NCBI GenBank assembly: GCA_020882975.1
Contig: JAHRFD010000011.1
Span: 1-46,166, forward strand
Length of the DNA: 46,166 bases
Source: Microcoleus sp. EPA2
GTDB lineage: Bacteria; Cyanobacteriota; Cyanobacteriia; Cyanobacteriales; Microcoleaceae
Direction of reading: 5' to 3'
Shown piece by piece: positions 1 through 8,323 of this stretch (positions are counted from its first letter, which is position 1; every line of letters begins with the position of its first letter). The position numbers and the translations under genes are program-made. The notes under the pieces are model-generated. The model was given only the letters and a program-made list of their open reading frames with translations. It was not told the origin of the DNA and searched no databases.

Positions 1-253
1 TCGACGCAAAAAGTCTTCAAAATTAGTTGTTTAATCTCCTCTCTTTTGATTTTTTGAGCAATAACTTGCCTTCTGTTGAAAGGCAGCTACTTTTAGATGC
101 GATCGTTTTTTAGTCTAAACTCCAGTAATGAGTCATAGGATTTTAGATTGGGGATTTAGGATTTGAGATATTGCCATAATCTGCTGCGGGCGAAGGCAGA
201 GGAAAGTTTGACAAGCAGCGAATTGTCTTGGCTTTATTTGATTGACTTGTTTG
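1..253. other. Non-coding left edge
   Basis: No convincing coding frame is visible on either strand in these 253 bases. The stretch around 138-170 carries a degenerate copy of the dispersed ATTTTAGATT/GGGATTT repeat that recurs elsewhere in the window (for example 29270-29300, 32310-32345 and 37595-37630). A HIP1-like GCGATCG lies near 100. The region is the 3' flank of the glycosyltransferase-like gene that ends at 254. Confidence 0.5.
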
Positions 254-1354
254 CTATTTAAAATAATCTACAACAGCTTGGGCGATCGCCTCCGTACCAT
301 TTTTCGCTAATTTCTCTGACAAACGCGGGGGCTGCATCGGTTTTCGTAAAAACTCCCAATCACCCTCAAAAAACTCCGCAGCAGTGATAATTTGATGGGA
401 ACCATAATTTTGCATCCCTTCGAGTAAAACCTGCGCTTCTGCAAAACCTTCTCTCATGATAGAAACAACAGGTATGGACAAACGCAAAGCTTCCGAAAAA
501 GTGCTATACCCCGGTTTGGAAATCACCCGTCCGCAGACAGGCATTACATCAACTGGACGCGGTAAAATGGGGAAAGAGTTGGCAAACTCCTGACTCTTGA
601 CTCTAATCAAATTTGGCAAATCAGGAGCAGCAGCATCAAAAGTGATAAATTGGCGATCGCTAAACTTGTGTAAATTATGATAAGGGATATCTTCCAAACC
701 GAGTCCACCAAAAGTCAATAATACAGTATTTTCTAGGGGTGTGTCGATTCTGAATAAGTCGCGAATTTTATCATTACTATACCGAGGATTGCCACCTGTT
801 AAACCAACATCTTCTATATGGGGGAAAAACGACATTTTTTCGTGCAAAGGGAGACGAAAAAGGCGATCGCACATTCCGAAGCACTCACCAATCCAATCCA
901 CTATGTCGTCAAACTCCCCGCCCCAATCACGATAAATAAAATCCCAACCAAAATTGCTCATCATCCAGCAAGGAACACCAGCAGCCTTAGCAATCTTTGT
1001 CATCACAGGTGGAATATCTGCCAGAATCAAACCCACCCGATTTTGTTTAATAAAATTTACTTCGCTAGCAATTAGTGAATTTTGCTTTTTCCGAATTTCC
1101 TGCAACTTTTCCAGTGTGGCGTCTAAATCCATATTCAAACTGTCAGACTGTACGACACCAACATCAAAAGCGCGGGGACGGAGTATGAAATCACCTGTGA
1201 TGTATGATTCTAGCAACCAACGAGGTGCTGTTGTGGCGATAATTAATAAAAGTTCTGGATGTAATTCTTGAATTTTTGCTGCTACTGATGAGACTCGGAC
1301 GGCATGGCCGAATCCATGATTAGTGATGGCGATGTATAATGTTGGTCGAGACAT
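254..1354 (-). CDS. Glycosyltransferase-like protein (COG1819/MGT-type fold)
   Basis: A 366-residue protein starting MSRPTLYIAITNHGFGHAVR. The early glycine/histidine-rich loop (NHGFGHAVR) resembles the acceptor-side loop of GT-B glycosyltransferases of the UDP-glucuronosyl/MGT type. The C-terminal half has the GT-B donor-site pattern: a strand followed by TFGGLG near residue 217, then a GRVISKPGYSTFSEAL segment near 277-292 and an IPVVSIMREGFAEAQ segment. The substrate cannot be read from sequence. The gene lies immediately downstream of cheB on the same strand, separated by only 30 bases of heptamer repeat, so it could be co-transcribed with the chemosensory genes, although the function looks unrelated. 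Family assignment is moderate; a glycosyl-hydrolase-free GT-B fold is the inference. Confidence 0.6.
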   Translation of the reverse strand: MSRPTLYIAITNHGFGHAVRVSSVAAKIQELHPELLLIIATTAPRWLLESYITGDFILRPRAFDVGVVQSDSLNMDLDATLEKLQEIRKKQNSLIASEVNFIKQNRVGLILADIPPVMTKIAKAAGVPCWMMSNFGWDFIYRDWGGEFDDIVDWIGECFGMCDRLFRLPLHEKMSFFPHIEDVGLTGGNPRYSNDKIRDLFRIDTPLENTVLLTFGGLGLEDIPYHNLHKFSDRQFITFDAAAPDLPNLIRVKSQEFANSFPILPRPVDVMPVCGRVISKPGYSTFSEALRLSIPVVSIMREGFAEAQVLLEGMQNYGSHQIITAAEFFEGDWEFLRKPMQPPRLSEKLAKNGTEAIAQAVVDYFK

Positions 1355-1360
1355 TCTGAT

Positions 1361-1401
1361 TGGTAATTGGTAATTTGTTATTTGTTATTTGTTATTTGTT
1401 A
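1361..1401. repeat. Heptamer repeat array (TTGGTAA / TTTGTTA)
   Basis: A short array of 7-base units, TTGGTAA variants followed by about four TTTGTTA/TTATTTG units. It fills the gap between the glycosyltransferase-like gene and cheB and runs into cheB: the last four codons (Thr-Asn-Asn-Lys) and the TAA stop of cheB lie within it. This is the class called short tandemly repeated repetitive (STRR) sequence in filamentous cyanobacteria. Similar arrays lie at 31264-31303 and 40839-40901. Confidence 0.85.
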
Positions 1402-2494
1402 CTCGATCGATAATTTCGCCGGCCATTGCTTCCAAAGATACCACTCGATCGGCTAAACCAGAATTAGCCACACTTCCCGGCATACCCCAAACTACGCTAC
1501 TAGCCCGATCTTGAACTAAAATTTGACCCCCAACCTCCCGAATTCCCTCACACCCGTGAAGTCCATCTTGTCCCATCCCCGTCAGCACTACAGCTAAAAC
1601 CCCCGCACCATAAATTTTAGCAGTCGATCGAAACAACACATCAACCGCAGGGCGACAAGAATTTTCTGGAGGATCTTGATTAGTCCGAATTTGCACTTCA
1701 AAACCCTGTCTTTCTAACAACATATGATAATCTCCCGGTGCTATCCAAGCAACTCCCGGTGCGAGAATACCCCCTGTCAAACCTTCCTCCACCCGAATCT
1801 GACACTTTTGAGCAAGTCGTTCGGCCAAACGCTTTGTAAATATAGGTGGCATATGCTGCACAATCACTATGGGTACGGGGAAATTAGCCGGTAACGCCGA
1901 CAAAACAGTTTCCAAAGCATTCGGCCCTCCCGTTGATGCCCCTACAGCCACAATTTCCACCTGAGATTTAATATTTTTTATCGCTGGAGGGGGGGAGAGA
2001 AAAGGCGATTGATGTTTGGGGGCTTCAGGAGAAATAGTTTGAGCTTTTTCTGCTACTTCCCTAGGGGCTAAATTCGGCATTAAACTGGTCTGGCAAATGA
2101 TTTTAATTTTAGTAATTAACTGCTCCCGAACGTAGGCTGAAATCACTTCATTACTATTAAAATTTTCAGGCTTACTCAAGTAATCTGTAGCGCCAAGAGA
2201 GAGAGACTCCAAAGTAGCAGAACTACCCATTTTTGTGAGGGAGCTAAACATGATAACGGGAATTTTTTTGTCTTTTTCCCTGATAGCTACCAAGGTGTGT
2301 AAGCCTTCCATTTCGGGTTTTTCCAGATCCAGCACAATCAAATCAGGATTCACCTGAGAAATCTTAGCCAACGCAATTTTACCATTGGGCGCAGTTCCTA
2401 CAACTTCTAATGCTGCATCGGCATCGAGGAGATTACTTAATAATCGGCGTACAACTACGGATTTATCAACTACTAAAATTTTAATGGGGGGCAT
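1385..2494 (-). CDS. cheB: CheB chemoreceptor glutamate methylesterase/deamidase
   Basis: A 369-residue CheB: receiver domain (about 1-125), a proline-rich linker (about 140-175) and methylesterase domain (about 178-369). The catalytic triad is visible: Ser187 in GASTGG, His214 in VQHMPP and Asp310 in GMGQDGLHG. CheB removes methyl groups added by CheR to receptor glutamates and deamidates glutamines, which gives adaptation. The receiver keeps the phospho-acceptor Asp56 and Lys108, but the second acidic metal ligand is replaced: it reads VVDKSVV where DD or DE is usual, so Lys11 sits in the Mg pocket. Phosphorylation may therefore be weak or differently controlled. The C-terminal codons come from the adjoining heptamer array. 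It is six bases from the pseudo-receiver/CheC gene upstream and probably co-transcribed with it. Confidence 0.93.
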   Translation of the reverse strand: MPPIKILVVDKSVVVRRLLSNLLDADAALEVVGTAPNGKIALAKISQVNPDLIVLDLEKPEMEGLHTLVAIREKDKKIPVIMFSSLTKMGSSATLESLSLGATDYLSKPENFNSNEVISAYVREQLITKIKIICQTSLMPNLAPREVAEKAQTISPEAPKHQSPFLSPPPAIKNIKSQVEIVAVGASTGGPNALETVLSALPANFPVPIVIVQHMPPIFTKRLAERLAQKCQIRVEEGLTGGILAPGVAWIAPGDYHMLLERQGFEVQIRTNQDPPENSCRPAVDVLFRSTAKIYGAGVLAVVLTGMGQDGLHGCEGIREVGGQILVQDRASSVVWGMPGSVANSGLADRVVSLEAMAGEIIDRVTNNK

Positions 2495-2500
2495 TTTAAA

Positions 2501-3514
2501 TTAGACTCTAAACATCAGATCTAGAAGTAAACGAGCTTGAAAAAACAGAATAAAATCTCCTTCTACATGAAAATCTATGATTTTAAAATGGGACATCAAC
2601 AGTATAATTGTTGACCTGATATTAAAATTAAGAGCGGTAAAAATCTCCTCCGCAGAACCTTCTATATAGTTGGGAACTACATAACCGAGGTCGTATTTTA
2701 ATGTATTGCTAAATGTGCCAACGATACCGCTAATCGCTAAATTGCCAATTTCTCCCATGATGTCGGCTTTATCTTGCTTGAATTTATCACTTCCGACATC
2801 GCCACCGCCGTTGATTCCCAAGACAAAAGCATCTGCCGCTTCGCAGGAAAATAATAACTGAGCTGAACCAGATAAATTGCCTGTAAAATTAATTTGAGCT
2901 ACAGATAATAAGTTGTTGCCCAAGGTATCTCTCATTTTTTTTTGTAAAAATAGAGGCGACAGTGCATGAAAAAAAGGTGGTTGAAATTCGATTTTGCAGC
3001 CGATGGTTTCGCTCATTTGAGAAATGGCTGTGCGGATGGCTTTGTTCACCACATCCTGTAATTTATTTTGTTTCCCTGTTTGGATAAATCCTAAGTCAAA
3101 ACTCTGACTTTGATTTAGGGAATCAAGGGAGTTGAAATAGTTGGGATAGACAGCCATTGCTAGGGCATGGCGCAGTTCTAATTCATTGTTAGTTTTTTTG
3201 AGGGTAGCAAAAATTCCGGCCAGGGACAAATACTGAATCATATTTTTGGCTAAATCATCGCTGAGGATGATGGTGGGTATTTGCAAAAAGTGTAAAAATT
3301 GGATAATCTGCAAATAATTATGTTCGATAAATGCAAAATCTAAAATGACTGCTTTGGGATGGTGGCACTCAGCAATATCTAAGCAATTGTACAAATCGGT
3401 AGCTGTAGCGAATACATATTCGTCGGCTTTTATAGTGTCGTATAGTCTCTTATTTTCTACCTCTACACTGCCACCAATCAGAATTAAAGCGATGGGATGT
3501 GAGTAAATATTCAT
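2501..3514 (-). CDS. Degenerate receiver fused to CheC-type CheY-phosphate phosphatase
   Basis: A 337-residue two-domain protein. Residues about 7-122 follow a receiver-like alternation: strand ALILIGGS in place of the acidic pair, a retained Asp59 in VILDF, TIILSDD and ATLKK with a conserved-type Lys. The acidic Mg ligands are gone, so this is likely a pseudo-receiver. Residues about 150-337 are CheC/CheX/FliY-like: one intact phosphatase signature, Asp251-x3-Glu255-x2-Asn258-x22-Pro281, plus SGSAQLLF near 214-222. The first signature expected in a two-site CheC (around 153-170) is not intact. It probably dephosphorylates CheY-P or another receiver. It lies between the poly-HAMP receptor and cheB on one strand. 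A domain-shuffled CheX is the main alternative name. Confidence 0.75.
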   Translation of the reverse strand: MNIYSHPIALILIGGSVEVENKRLYDTIKADEYVFATATDLYNCLDIAECHHPKAVILDFAFIEHNYLQIIQFLHFLQIPTIILSDDLAKNMIQYLSLAGIFATLKKTNNELELRHALAMAVYPNYFNSLDSLNQSQSFDLGFIQTGKQNKLQDVVNKAIRTAISQMSETIGCKIEFQPPFFHALSPLFLQKKMRDTLGNNLLSVAQINFTGNLSGSAQLLFSCEAADAFVLGINGGGDVGSDKFKQDKADIMGEIGNLAISGIVGTFSNTLKYDLGYVVPNYIEGSAEEIFTALNFNIRSTIILLMSHFKIIDFHVEGDFILFFQARLLLDLMFRV

Positions 3515-3563
3515 GGCGGTATTTTTGTAATAATTTAAGTAGATTTTTCAAAGATGATTGTAT

Positions 3564-3602
3564 GTTAAGAGGTTCCCAGCTACTGTCAGGGAACCTCTTA
3601 AC
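3564..3602. repeat. Perfect 14-bp hairpin downstream of the receptor gene
   Basis: The arms 3564-3577 (GTTAAGAGGTTCCC) and 3589-3602 are exact reverse complements around an 11-base loop. The hairpin starts 36 bases after the receptor stop in the direction of transcription. No uridine run follows on the minus strand, so it is more likely an mRNA-stabilising or processing structure, or a weak terminator, than a strong intrinsic terminator. Confidence 0.7.
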
Positions 3603-3637
3603 GTATAATCATAACTAACTACTGACTACTAATAAAA

Positions 3638-5929
3638 TCAATACTTGAATTGACTGACAAGTTGTTGTAGTTCGGTGGCGGTTTTCGACAATTCGAGCGC
3701 CGAATTTTGAGTATTGCTAGCACTGGCGGTCGTACTTCCCGCGGCCTCGGCTACGCTGGTAATATTACGGGCAATTTCCGAAGAACCGATCGCAACTTGA
3801 TTGACATTTCGCGAAATTTCGGTAGTTATGGCTGTTTGTTCCTCCACTGCACTGGCGATGGTAGTTTGAAAATCGCTGATTTGGTTGATAATAGAAGTAA
3901 TTTGGGCGATCGCCTGCACCGAACTCCTAGTATCACCTTGAATAGCTTCTACTTTCTTGCTGATATCTTCAGTCGCAGCCGCAGTTTGTTTCGCCAACTC
4001 CTTCACCTCATTCGCCACCACCGCAAAACCTTTGCCCGCTTCTCCAGCCCGCGCCGCTTCAATCGTAGCATTGAGAGCTAATAAATTAGTCTGTTGGGCG
4101 ATCGAAGTAATCACCTTAACAACATTGCCAATTTCTGCGCTACTGAGACCGAGTTTAGTAATCGTTTCATTAGTCGTTTCCGCCATCTTCACCGCCGAAT
4201 AAGCAACTGTGGCTGCTTCCGAAGCATTTTTAGCAATCTCCCTAATGCTAAAATTCATCTGCTCAATACCGATAGCAACGGACTGAGTATTGGTGCTAAC
4301 TAAATCCGCCGCCGCCGATACCGTAACAGCTTGAGCCGAAGTTTCTTCAGCCGCAGCCCCCATATTTTGGCTTTCGCTAATCAATTCCTCCGAAGCACTG
4401 CTAACGGCGATCGCCACTTGAGAAATCTGCTGCACTTGCTGGGTCAAATTAGCAGCCATCAAATTAACATTATCCGTCAAATCCTTCCAAGTACCGCCGA
4501 TATCGGGTACCCTCGCCTGTCCTCCCAACTGTCCCGAAACTACTTCTTGAGCCAGCTTAGTTACTTCATCTGCAAAAGTATTAAGCCGATCCACCATGGT
4601 ATTCAAAGTATCTTTCAGTTTCAGAATTTCCCCTCTAGCTTCTACAGTAATTTTATGAGATAAATCTCCCCCAGCAACCGCCGTAGAAACTTCAGCAATA
4701 TTGCGAACTTGTGCCGTCAAGTGAGCAGCCATAATATTCACATTATCAGCCAAAGTCAACCAAGTACCAGACAAACCTGCAACTTGTGCTTGACCTCCCA
4801 ATTTGCCTTCAACACCAACTTCTTGAGCAACTCGCGTCACTTCTAAAGCAAATCCATCAAGTCGATCGGTCATTTTATTAATTGTATTCTTCAGCTCCAA
4901 GATTTCTCCTTGAGCTTCTACAGTAATTTTTTTAGACAAATCACCATGAGCCACGGCCGTAGTCACTTCCGCAATATTTCGCACTTGACTGGTAAGATTA
5001 CTCGCCATTAAATTAACATTTTTGGTTAAATCTTTCCACACACCAGCCACGCCGTGAATTTGTGCTTGACCGCCGAGTTTCCCCTCGGTTCCCACCTCCC
5101 TTGCTACCCGCGTTACCTCTCTTGCAAAGTCGTTGAGACTATCAACCATTTGATTAAGAGTATCTTTCAGTTGCAAAATTTCACCTTCGGCATCAACTGT
5201 AATTTTTTCATTCAAATCACCCACACTAATCGCAATGGCAACTTTATTAATGTTCCGCACTTGATTAGTGAGATTTGCCGCCATCAAGTTAACGCTTTCG
5301 GTAAGTTCTTTCCAAATACCAGAAACGCCTTCTACTTTTGCTTGGGTTCCCAATTTTCCTTCGCTACCAACTTCGTGGGCGACGCGGGTAACTTCTAAGC
5401 CAAAAGCACTTAATTGGTCTACCATGTTATTGAGAGTAGTGCCAATGCGACGGAATAATCCTTTAATTGGTTTACCTTCTACTTCTAATTTAAATTTCTC
5501 CGATAAATCGCCTTTAGCCACAGCGTGCAGTACCTTTGCCATGCCTATTGTCGGTACAATCAAGCTATTTAGTGTCAAGTTTACGGCATCCAAGCTGTTA
5601 ACCCAAGCACCTTTAAATTCTTTAATTACTGTTTTTTTGGGTACTTTTCCTGCTTCGGTAACTGCTTGACTTATTCGCTCTACTTCGTCAGCAAATTTTT
5701 CATTGACTGTCACCATTTCATTGAAGACTGTGGCAATTTCACCCAATCCGCGATCGGCTGGTAAGCGCACGCTAAAGTCCCCATCTCTAACTGCTGCCAG
5801 AGCGAGAATTAGTTGTTGGCGGTATTGACTATCGCCGATTAGTGGAACTTCTTTTTCTCCCAAATCGCCGCTGTCCACAGCATCAATGTTAGAAGATTCT
5901 AAGGGGATTGATTGATTTTGGTTTTCCAT
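3638..5929 (-). CDS. Soluble poly-HAMP methyl-accepting chemotaxis protein
   Basis: A 763-residue chemoreceptor with no transmembrane segment or signal peptide. After a hydrophilic start, a partial HAMP (about 41-95) is followed by a string of HAMP-type modules; the GDL motif of each recurs at residues 140, 237, 329 and 421, a 92-residue period after the first, each followed by an EGKLGGQA(Q/K)V segment and an NVNLMAxNLTxQVRNI segment. Residues about 505-763 form the MCP signalling coiled coil, with the conserved hairpin tip at about 611-641 ([20 protein letters not shown]). There is no recognisable ligand-binding domain, so input must come through the HAMP array, a partner protein or the cytoplasmic state. 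Poly-HAMP arrays of this 92-residue kind are known from fungal group III (Nik1-type) histidine kinases. No NWETF-type CheR tether is at the C-terminus (ends SQFKY). It belongs to the che divergon. Confidence 0.93.
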   Translation of the reverse strand: MENQNQSIPLESSNIDAVDSGDLGEKEVPLIGDSQYRQQLILALAAVRDGDFSVRLPADRGLGEIATVFNEMVTVNEKFADEVERISQAVTEAGKVPKKTVIKEFKGAWVNSLDAVNLTLNSLIVPTIGMAKVLHAVAKGDLSEKFKLEVEGKPIKGLFRRIGTTLNNMVDQLSAFGLEVTRVAHEVGSEGKLGTQAKVEGVSGIWKELTESVNLMAANLTNQVRNINKVAIAISVGDLNEKITVDAEGEILQLKDTLNQMVDSLNDFAREVTRVAREVGTEGKLGGQAQIHGVAGVWKDLTKNVNLMASNLTSQVRNIAEVTTAVAHGDLSKKITVEAQGEILELKNTINKMTDRLDGFALEVTRVAQEVGVEGKLGGQAQVAGLSGTWLTLADNVNIMAAHLTAQVRNIAEVSTAVAGGDLSHKITVEARGEILKLKDTLNTMVDRLNTFADEVTKLAQEVVSGQLGGQARVPDIGGTWKDLTDNVNLMAANLTQQVQQISQVAIAVSSASEELISESQNMGAAAEETSAQAVTVSAAADLVSTNTQSVAIGIEQMNFSIREIAKNASEAATVAYSAVKMAETTNETITKLGLSSAEIGNVVKVITSIAQQTNLLALNATIEAARAGEAGKGFAVVANEVKELAKQTAAATEDISKKVEAIQGDTRSSVQAIAQITSIINQISDFQTTIASAVEEQTAITTEISRNVNQVAIGSSEIARNITSVAEAAGSTTASASNTQNSALELSKTATELQQLVSQFKY

Positions 5930-5985
5930 GTTGTCGGCTTAGTTTCGGGAGATTTTAATTAAGAAATATCGGATATTTACTAGGA

Positions 5986-6582
5986 CTATACACTGGCGAT
6001 CGCCTTTAATAACAATTTGAATGAACCCATATCAAAAAACAGCATAATGTCTCCTTGAATTTGTAATTCTTCTATACTAAAATGAGCAGGAGCTAACAGG
6101 ATAGTGCCGTAGTGGAGAGACTCTTCTTTTAATAATAACTCCTGAATCTCTTCCTCTGCGTAATAGGGAACTGCATAGTCTAAGGGTTGGTCTAAAACAT
6201 TACTAATTGAACCCATGACCCCGTTGATCACCATATTACCCACCTCGCTGAGCGTACTAATCTTGAGAGAATCCAGGTCTGGACTTCCTTTATCTTCGCC
6301 AGTGAGAACAGAAACTAGATTTACCGCACTCTCAGTTGGAAAGAGTAGCTGAGCACTGCCAGAAAATGAACCGCTAAAGGCTAGCTGCACCACAGAAAGT
6401 AACTCTAGACCGAAACGTTGCTTTAATTCTCTTTGCAATTCAAGAGAGGATAAAAGTTCAACATCAGGAATTTCTAACTGAATCGGAAATTGAATCATTT
6501 CATTCAACATTCCAGCAGCATGACCCACGCCAATATTAATCAGTTCCTTCAAAGCATCTAATTCATCGGCTGTTAACTCCAC
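5986..6582 (-). CDS. cheC: CheC-type two-site CheY-P phosphatase
   Basis: A 198-residue protein covering the whole CheC fold. Both phosphatase signatures are intact: Asp9-x3-Glu13-x2-Asn16-x22-Pro39 and Ser109-x3-Glu113-x2-Asn116-x22-Pro139. The SGSFSGSAQLLFP segment (about 70-82) is the typical strand/loop between them. CheC proteins hydrolyse CheY-P and may bind CheD; no cheD is seen in this window. It lies 11 bases downstream of the cheY gene, so the pair is probably translated from one message and may act on each other. This is the second CheC-type protein in the cluster and, unlike the first, has no receiver fused to it. Confidence 0.88.
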   Translation of the reverse strand: MELTADELDALKELINIGVGHAAGMLNEMIQFPIQLEIPDVELLSSLELQRELKQRFGLELLSVVQLAFSGSFSGSAQLLFPTESAVNLVSVLTGEDKGSPDLDSLKISTLSEVGNMVINGVMGSISNVLDQPLDYAVPYYAEEEIQELLLKEESLHYGTILLAPAHFSIEELQIQGDIMLFFDMGSFKLLLKAIASV

Positions 6583-6593
6583 TCTCCTATCTC

Positions 6594-6956
6594 CTATTTG
6601 CTACTCAGAGCTTTTTGGATTGCATCCTGAATTTCTGGAGCTTTTGGAGGCTTTTTCAGCATCATAAAAGCTCCCAATTGTTCGCATTTTTTCCGTGCAC
6701 TGTCTTGAATATCTGCTGACAGTACGATTACGGGAATTTTGATTCCTTTTTCGTCCAGGGATTTCAGCAAGGTAAAACCGTCCATTTCTGGCATTAACAA
6801 ATCTGTCATGATACAGTCGGGCGAATGAGCAGCAGCCATCTCTAAGCATTCTTGTCCGTTGCCAGCTTCTATGACTTCATGTCCGCCTGCTTCCACAGCT
6901 TTCCGAATCATCCGCCGAGCAAATGCTGCATCATCTGTAATCAAAATTAAAGCCAT
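6594..6956 (-). CDS. cheY: Single-domain CheY-like response regulator
   Basis: A 120-residue stand-alone receiver. The acidic pair is Asp8-Asp9, the phospho-acceptor is Asp52 in MTDLLMPEMDG, Ser80 occupies the Thr/Ser switch position in VIVLSAD and Lys102 lies in the LKKP motif. It has no output domain, so it acts by binding a partner once phosphorylated by CheA. It is transcribed upstream of the two-site CheC gene, which fits a signal/terminator pair. In gliding cyanobacteria such proteins may act on type IV pili or slime secretion rather than on a flagellar motor; that target is inference. Confidence 0.9.
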   Translation of the reverse strand: MALILITDDAAFARRMIRKAVEAGGHEVIEAGNGQECLEMAAAHSPDCIMTDLLMPEMDGFTLLKSLDEKGIKIPVIVLSADIQDSARKKCEQLGAFMMLKKPPKAPEIQDAIQKALSSK

Positions 6957-6996
6957 TTTGGCGATTTCCTCCCAGTTTTTATTTTTAATTAATCAT

Positions 6997-8085
6997 TCAT
7001 GCAGTACATTTGTTGAAATGTTTTGAGCAATCTAAAAGATAAGTTTTCATCTTCCCTTTACCCTTAACATCCATTATTTCTCTAGCTGTAAACAAATGTG
7101 GTTTTGACAACTGTTTGTAGGTGTCTTCTGTCACTTGAATGCAGCCGGGAAAACTGTACTGTTCCATGCGACTTGCGGTGTTCACGGTATCACCCCAGAG
7201 GTCGTAGCTGAATTTTTTAGTACCGATGACTCCAGCCACCACAGGCCCGGAATGAATGCCAATTCGCAGACTATGGAATTCTTGTGTTTCGGTGTTTAGC
7301 CTCGCCATCGCTTGCTGCATGGCTAGGGCTATTTGTACGATCGCATCGGCATGATCCTCGCGAGGTATTGGCAATCCCGATGCTACCATATAACCGTCCC
7401 CAATTGTCTTAATTTTTTCCAACCCGTACTCTTCAGTTAATTTATCAAATTCTGAAAAAATAGAGTTAAGTTTGAGAATTAATTCAATAGGAGAAATTTC
7501 GGCTGCTAGCTTAGTAAAGCCTACCATGTCAGCAAATAACACACTGACATTGGGAAAGTGATCCGCAATCACTAAGTCGGGGCTAGATTCTGCTTGTAAT
7601 CGCTGAGCGATGGATTCTGGTAAAATATTCAGTAATAATTTTTCGGTCTTTTCTTGACTTTCAATCAACTGCCTGTAAAGTTGTGACTGTTGAATCAAGC
7701 GCCGCACTCGCTGGATCAAAACTGGCCAGTGAATAGGTTTAGTTACATAATCTGTTGCTCCTACTTCAAAAGCTTGATTGACTGATTTTTTGTCATCTAG
7801 TGCTGTAGTCATCAACACGGGGATTTTTTCGGTTTTGGGATTTGCTTTGAGTTGAGCGCAGCAAGTAAATCCGTCCATTACAGGCATCATGGCATCTAGC
7901 AACACAATATCTGGGCAATTTGCTTGACAAATTTCCAAACATTCTAGACCGTTTGATGCTTCCAGTACCAGATATCCTTCTTTTTGTAGAATTTTGCGTG
8001 TAAATAGCTGCTGGGTTTCTTCGTCATCAACGATCAGAATTTTCGGTGTGGTCTGCGGGTTTGTTCTAAATTCAGCACTAATCAT
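6997..8085 (-). CDS. Receiver-regulated class III adenylate cyclase
   Basis: A 362-residue protein: receiver domain (about 14-130) with Asp20/Asp21, phospho-acceptor Asp64 and Lys116; a coiled-coil linker (about 132-168) containing LLLNILPESIAQRL; then a class III nucleotidyl cyclase domain (about 177-350). Metal ligands are Asp186 (FADMVGFT) and Asp230 (TIGDGYM). The purine-specifying pair is Lys226 and Asp295 (SYDLWGDT), as in adenylate rather than guanylate cyclases, and the transition-state residues Asn302 and Arg306 are present. All catalytic positions are intact, so it should make cAMP when its receiver is phosphorylated. The kinase could be the CheA of this cluster or the hybrid kinase upstream. 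It lies 40 bases ahead of cheY. Confidence 0.92.
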   Translation of the reverse strand: MISAEFRTNPQTTPKILIVDDEETQQLFTRKILQKEGYLVLEASNGLECLEICQANCPDIVLLDAMMPVMDGFTCCAQLKANPKTEKIPVLMTTALDDKKSVNQAFEVGATDYVTKPIHWPVLIQRVRRLIQQSQLYRQLIESQEKTEKLLLNILPESIAQRLQAESSPDLVIADHFPNVSVLFADMVGFTKLAAEISPIELILKLNSIFSEFDKLTEEYGLEKIKTIGDGYMVASGLPIPREDHADAIVQIALAMQQAMARLNTETQEFHSLRIGIHSGPVVAGVIGTKKFSYDLWGDTVNTASRMEQYSFPGCIQVTEDTYKQLSKPHLFTAREIMDVKGKGKMKTYLLDCSKHFNKCTA

Positions 8086-8323
8086 TTTAGATGCAAATTA
8101 GGTGATAGTTCAGGATTGTTTATTGCCAAATTTTATTGACCTGTGCCTAGTGATTAATTGGTAATTACTTTTTACCTTATTTCTGAATTATTTTTATGAT
8201 TGTACCAGATACTTGCAGATATTTCATATTTGTGCGATCGGATTTAAAATTTGAGATTAACTCCCGTCCTGAGTTGGCAAATCAAGGAGTCTAGGGGCGG
8301 GAGAGCAAATTACTTGATTGTTG
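8086..8323. other. Intergenic space between hybrid kinase and adenylate cyclase genes
   Basis: 238 bases without a gene. An imperfect hairpin lies at about 8261-8302 (CTCCCGTCCT paired with AGGGGCGGGAG); read on the minus strand it follows the hybrid kinase stop by about 20 bases and is followed by an A/T-rich stretch, so it may terminate that gene. The rest is A/T-rich and could hold a promoter for the cyclase/cheY/cheC genes. A short TTGGTAATTAC heptamer remnant lies near 8156-8168. Confidence 0.4.

Noticed and set aside
3707..5669. Several plus-strand reading frames inside the receptor gene
   Set aside because: They mirror the repeated HAMP coding sequence on the other strand and show no family signal.
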